Shown here in pieces: positions 6,880-7,192 of a stretch of DNA of 7,192 bases (position 1 is the first letter of the stretch; each line of letters starts with the position of its first letter). The notes below the pieces were generated by a model that saw only the letters and a list, made by a program, of their open reading frames with translations, was not told the origin of the DNA and made no database searches. Source of the stretch: Desulfobacteraceae bacterium (GTDB lineage: Bacteria > Desulfobacterota > Desulfobacteria > Desulfobacterales > Desulfobacteraceae); the NCBI GenBank assembly GCA_003354055.1, contig PIVQ01000363.1, forward strand, positions 1 to 7,192, written 5' to 3'. The position numbers and the translations under genes are program-made.

Positions 6880-6901
6880 TTTGGCTGGCCGTCCAGCCAA
6901 A
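6880..6901. promoter_or_regulatory. Operator-like perfect palindrome upstream of the hydrolase (TTTGGCTGG-N4-CCAGCCAAA)
   Basis: Perfect 9-bp arms with a 4-bp spacer, centred about 33 bp upstream of the hydrolase ATG, between its ribosome site and repeat copy 2. Size and symmetry fit a TetR-family dimer site, and a TetR-family gene ends about 140 bp away. It lacks the U-run that an intrinsic terminator would have on either strand. Which protein binds is inferred from position only. No convincing -35/-10 pair was found for the hydrolase, though a TAATAT at the edge of the repeat (6916-6921, minus strand) could serve as a -10 box. Confidence 0.65.
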
Positions 6902-6917
6902 GCGATGTTAAAAAAAT

Positions 6918-7045
6918 ATTAGGAATCGTTACAAAATAACTTGATCTAAATTATTCCCAAAACCCCTTAAACGGGTATTTTTACAAAAGACCCCAACTGG
7001 GTATTTTGAAAACAAAAGATCAAGTAATTTTGGAGCCGATCCTTA
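6918..7045. repeat. Imperfect palindromic intergenic repeat, copy 2 (128 bp, expanded core)
   Basis: Same element and same orientation as at 2962-3067, with only scattered differences over the shared ends and stems. It is about 22 bp longer because the inner hairpin unit is present twice: CAAAACCCC with GGGTATTTT (6959-6980), then AAAAGACCCC with GGGTATTTTG (6985-7008). Its right-hand TTA (7043-7045) forms the stop codon of the tetR gene read on the minus strand, and its left end lies 16 bp from the operator-like palindrome. No coding capacity and no obvious target-site duplication. Confidence 0.85.
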
Positions 7046-7192
7046 GTGCCGAAGGATCAGCAAATCAACAATAGCCGTTTCGATACTTTTCCAGATGACA
7101 TCATCCTGGCTGAGCTCAGGCTCAGTCAGCAACTGAAGCCCCATCCCGTCAATTAAACCTGTGATAATAGCGGCAAGGGCCGAAACAGGAAG
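7043..7192 (-). CDS. TetR/AcrR-family transcriptional regulator, C-terminal 49 residues only
   Basis: The minus-strand frame is open from the right edge to a TAA at 7043-7045 and encodes 49 residues. SALAAIITGLIDGMGLQLL followed by TEPELSQDD and a last amphipathic helix ending LLILRH resembles the final two helices of TetR ligand-binding domains, where a LIDGL-type segment and a late proline are common. The DNA-binding part lies outside the window, so the family call rests on this tail alone. The stop codon is made by the terminal bases of repeat copy 2. It is upstream of, and in the same direction as, the hydrolase gene and is a plausible owner of the palindrome at 6880-6901. Confidence 0.7.
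   Translation of the reverse strand, partial: LPVSALAAIITGLIDGMGLQLLTEPELSQDDVIWKSIETAIVDLLILRH

Noticed and set aside
6880..6901. Reading the hydrolase upstream palindrome as the terminator of the tetR gene.
   Set aside because: On the minus strand it is followed by AACACAG rather than a run of U, and it lies just ahead of a ribosome site, which fits an operator better.
2962..7045. Composite transposon made of the two repeats and the genes between them.
   Set aside because: There is no transposase, the repeats are short, and no matching target duplication is seen at the outer ends.

Overview
The window looks like a chromosomal segment of a Gram-negative bacterium, probably a Desulfobacterota/deltaproteobacterium of the Desulfobacter-Desulfobacula kind. 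This is an impression from protein style and moderate G+C, not a measured assignment. The Gram-negative call is firmer, because the left third encodes an envelope-spanning RND efflux pump. There is no phage gene, transposase, CRISPR array, rRNA or tRNA gene.

Layout. (1) Positions 1-2960 hold a minus-strand operon: a MarR-family regulator, an RND periplasmic adaptor and the N-terminal third of an RND inner-membrane transporter that runs off the left edge. The genes are tightly packed (4-nt overlap, then 1-nt gap). The promoter carries two copies of the same 20-bp palindrome, TCAGTTG-N6-CAACTGA. One covers the -35 box and the other the expected transcription start, so a MarR-autorepressed, inducible pump is the natural reading. 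(2) Positions 2962-3067 hold a 106-bp imperfect palindromic repeat. (3) Positions 3070-4437 hold a minus-strand ArgA-type N-acetylglutamate synthase (amino-acid-kinase-like domain plus GNAT domain). (4) Positions 4583-6001 hold a plus-strand HD-GYP-related phosphohydrolase with its metal ligands kept but the GYP motif lost. Its promoter places the predicted start of transcription on or beside the ATG. (5) Positions 6027-6857 hold a minus-strand alpha/beta hydrolase with an aspartate nucleophile (epoxide-hydrolase/dehalogenase-like). A perfect 22-bp operator-like palindrome lies just upstream. (6) Positions 6918-7045 hold a second, longer copy of the repeat in the same orientation. (7) Positions 7043-7192 hold the C-terminal end of a TetR-family regulator, whose stop codon lies inside the repeat end.

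How it fits together. There are two probable regulator/target sets: MarR with the RND pump, where the operators are plain, and TetR with the hydrolase, where the link is inferred from position and a palindrome. The ArgA and HD-GYP-like genes start divergently from a 145-bp spacer and show no functional link to the others. The two repeats bracket about 3.85 kb and both sit at the 3' end of a minus-strand gene, just upstream of the next gene's control region.

No clear new multi-gene system is visible. The least ordinary items are the palindromic repeat family with a variable inner hairpin unit, the twin MarR operators, the probable leaderless HD-GYP-like gene and the TetR-type palindrome.
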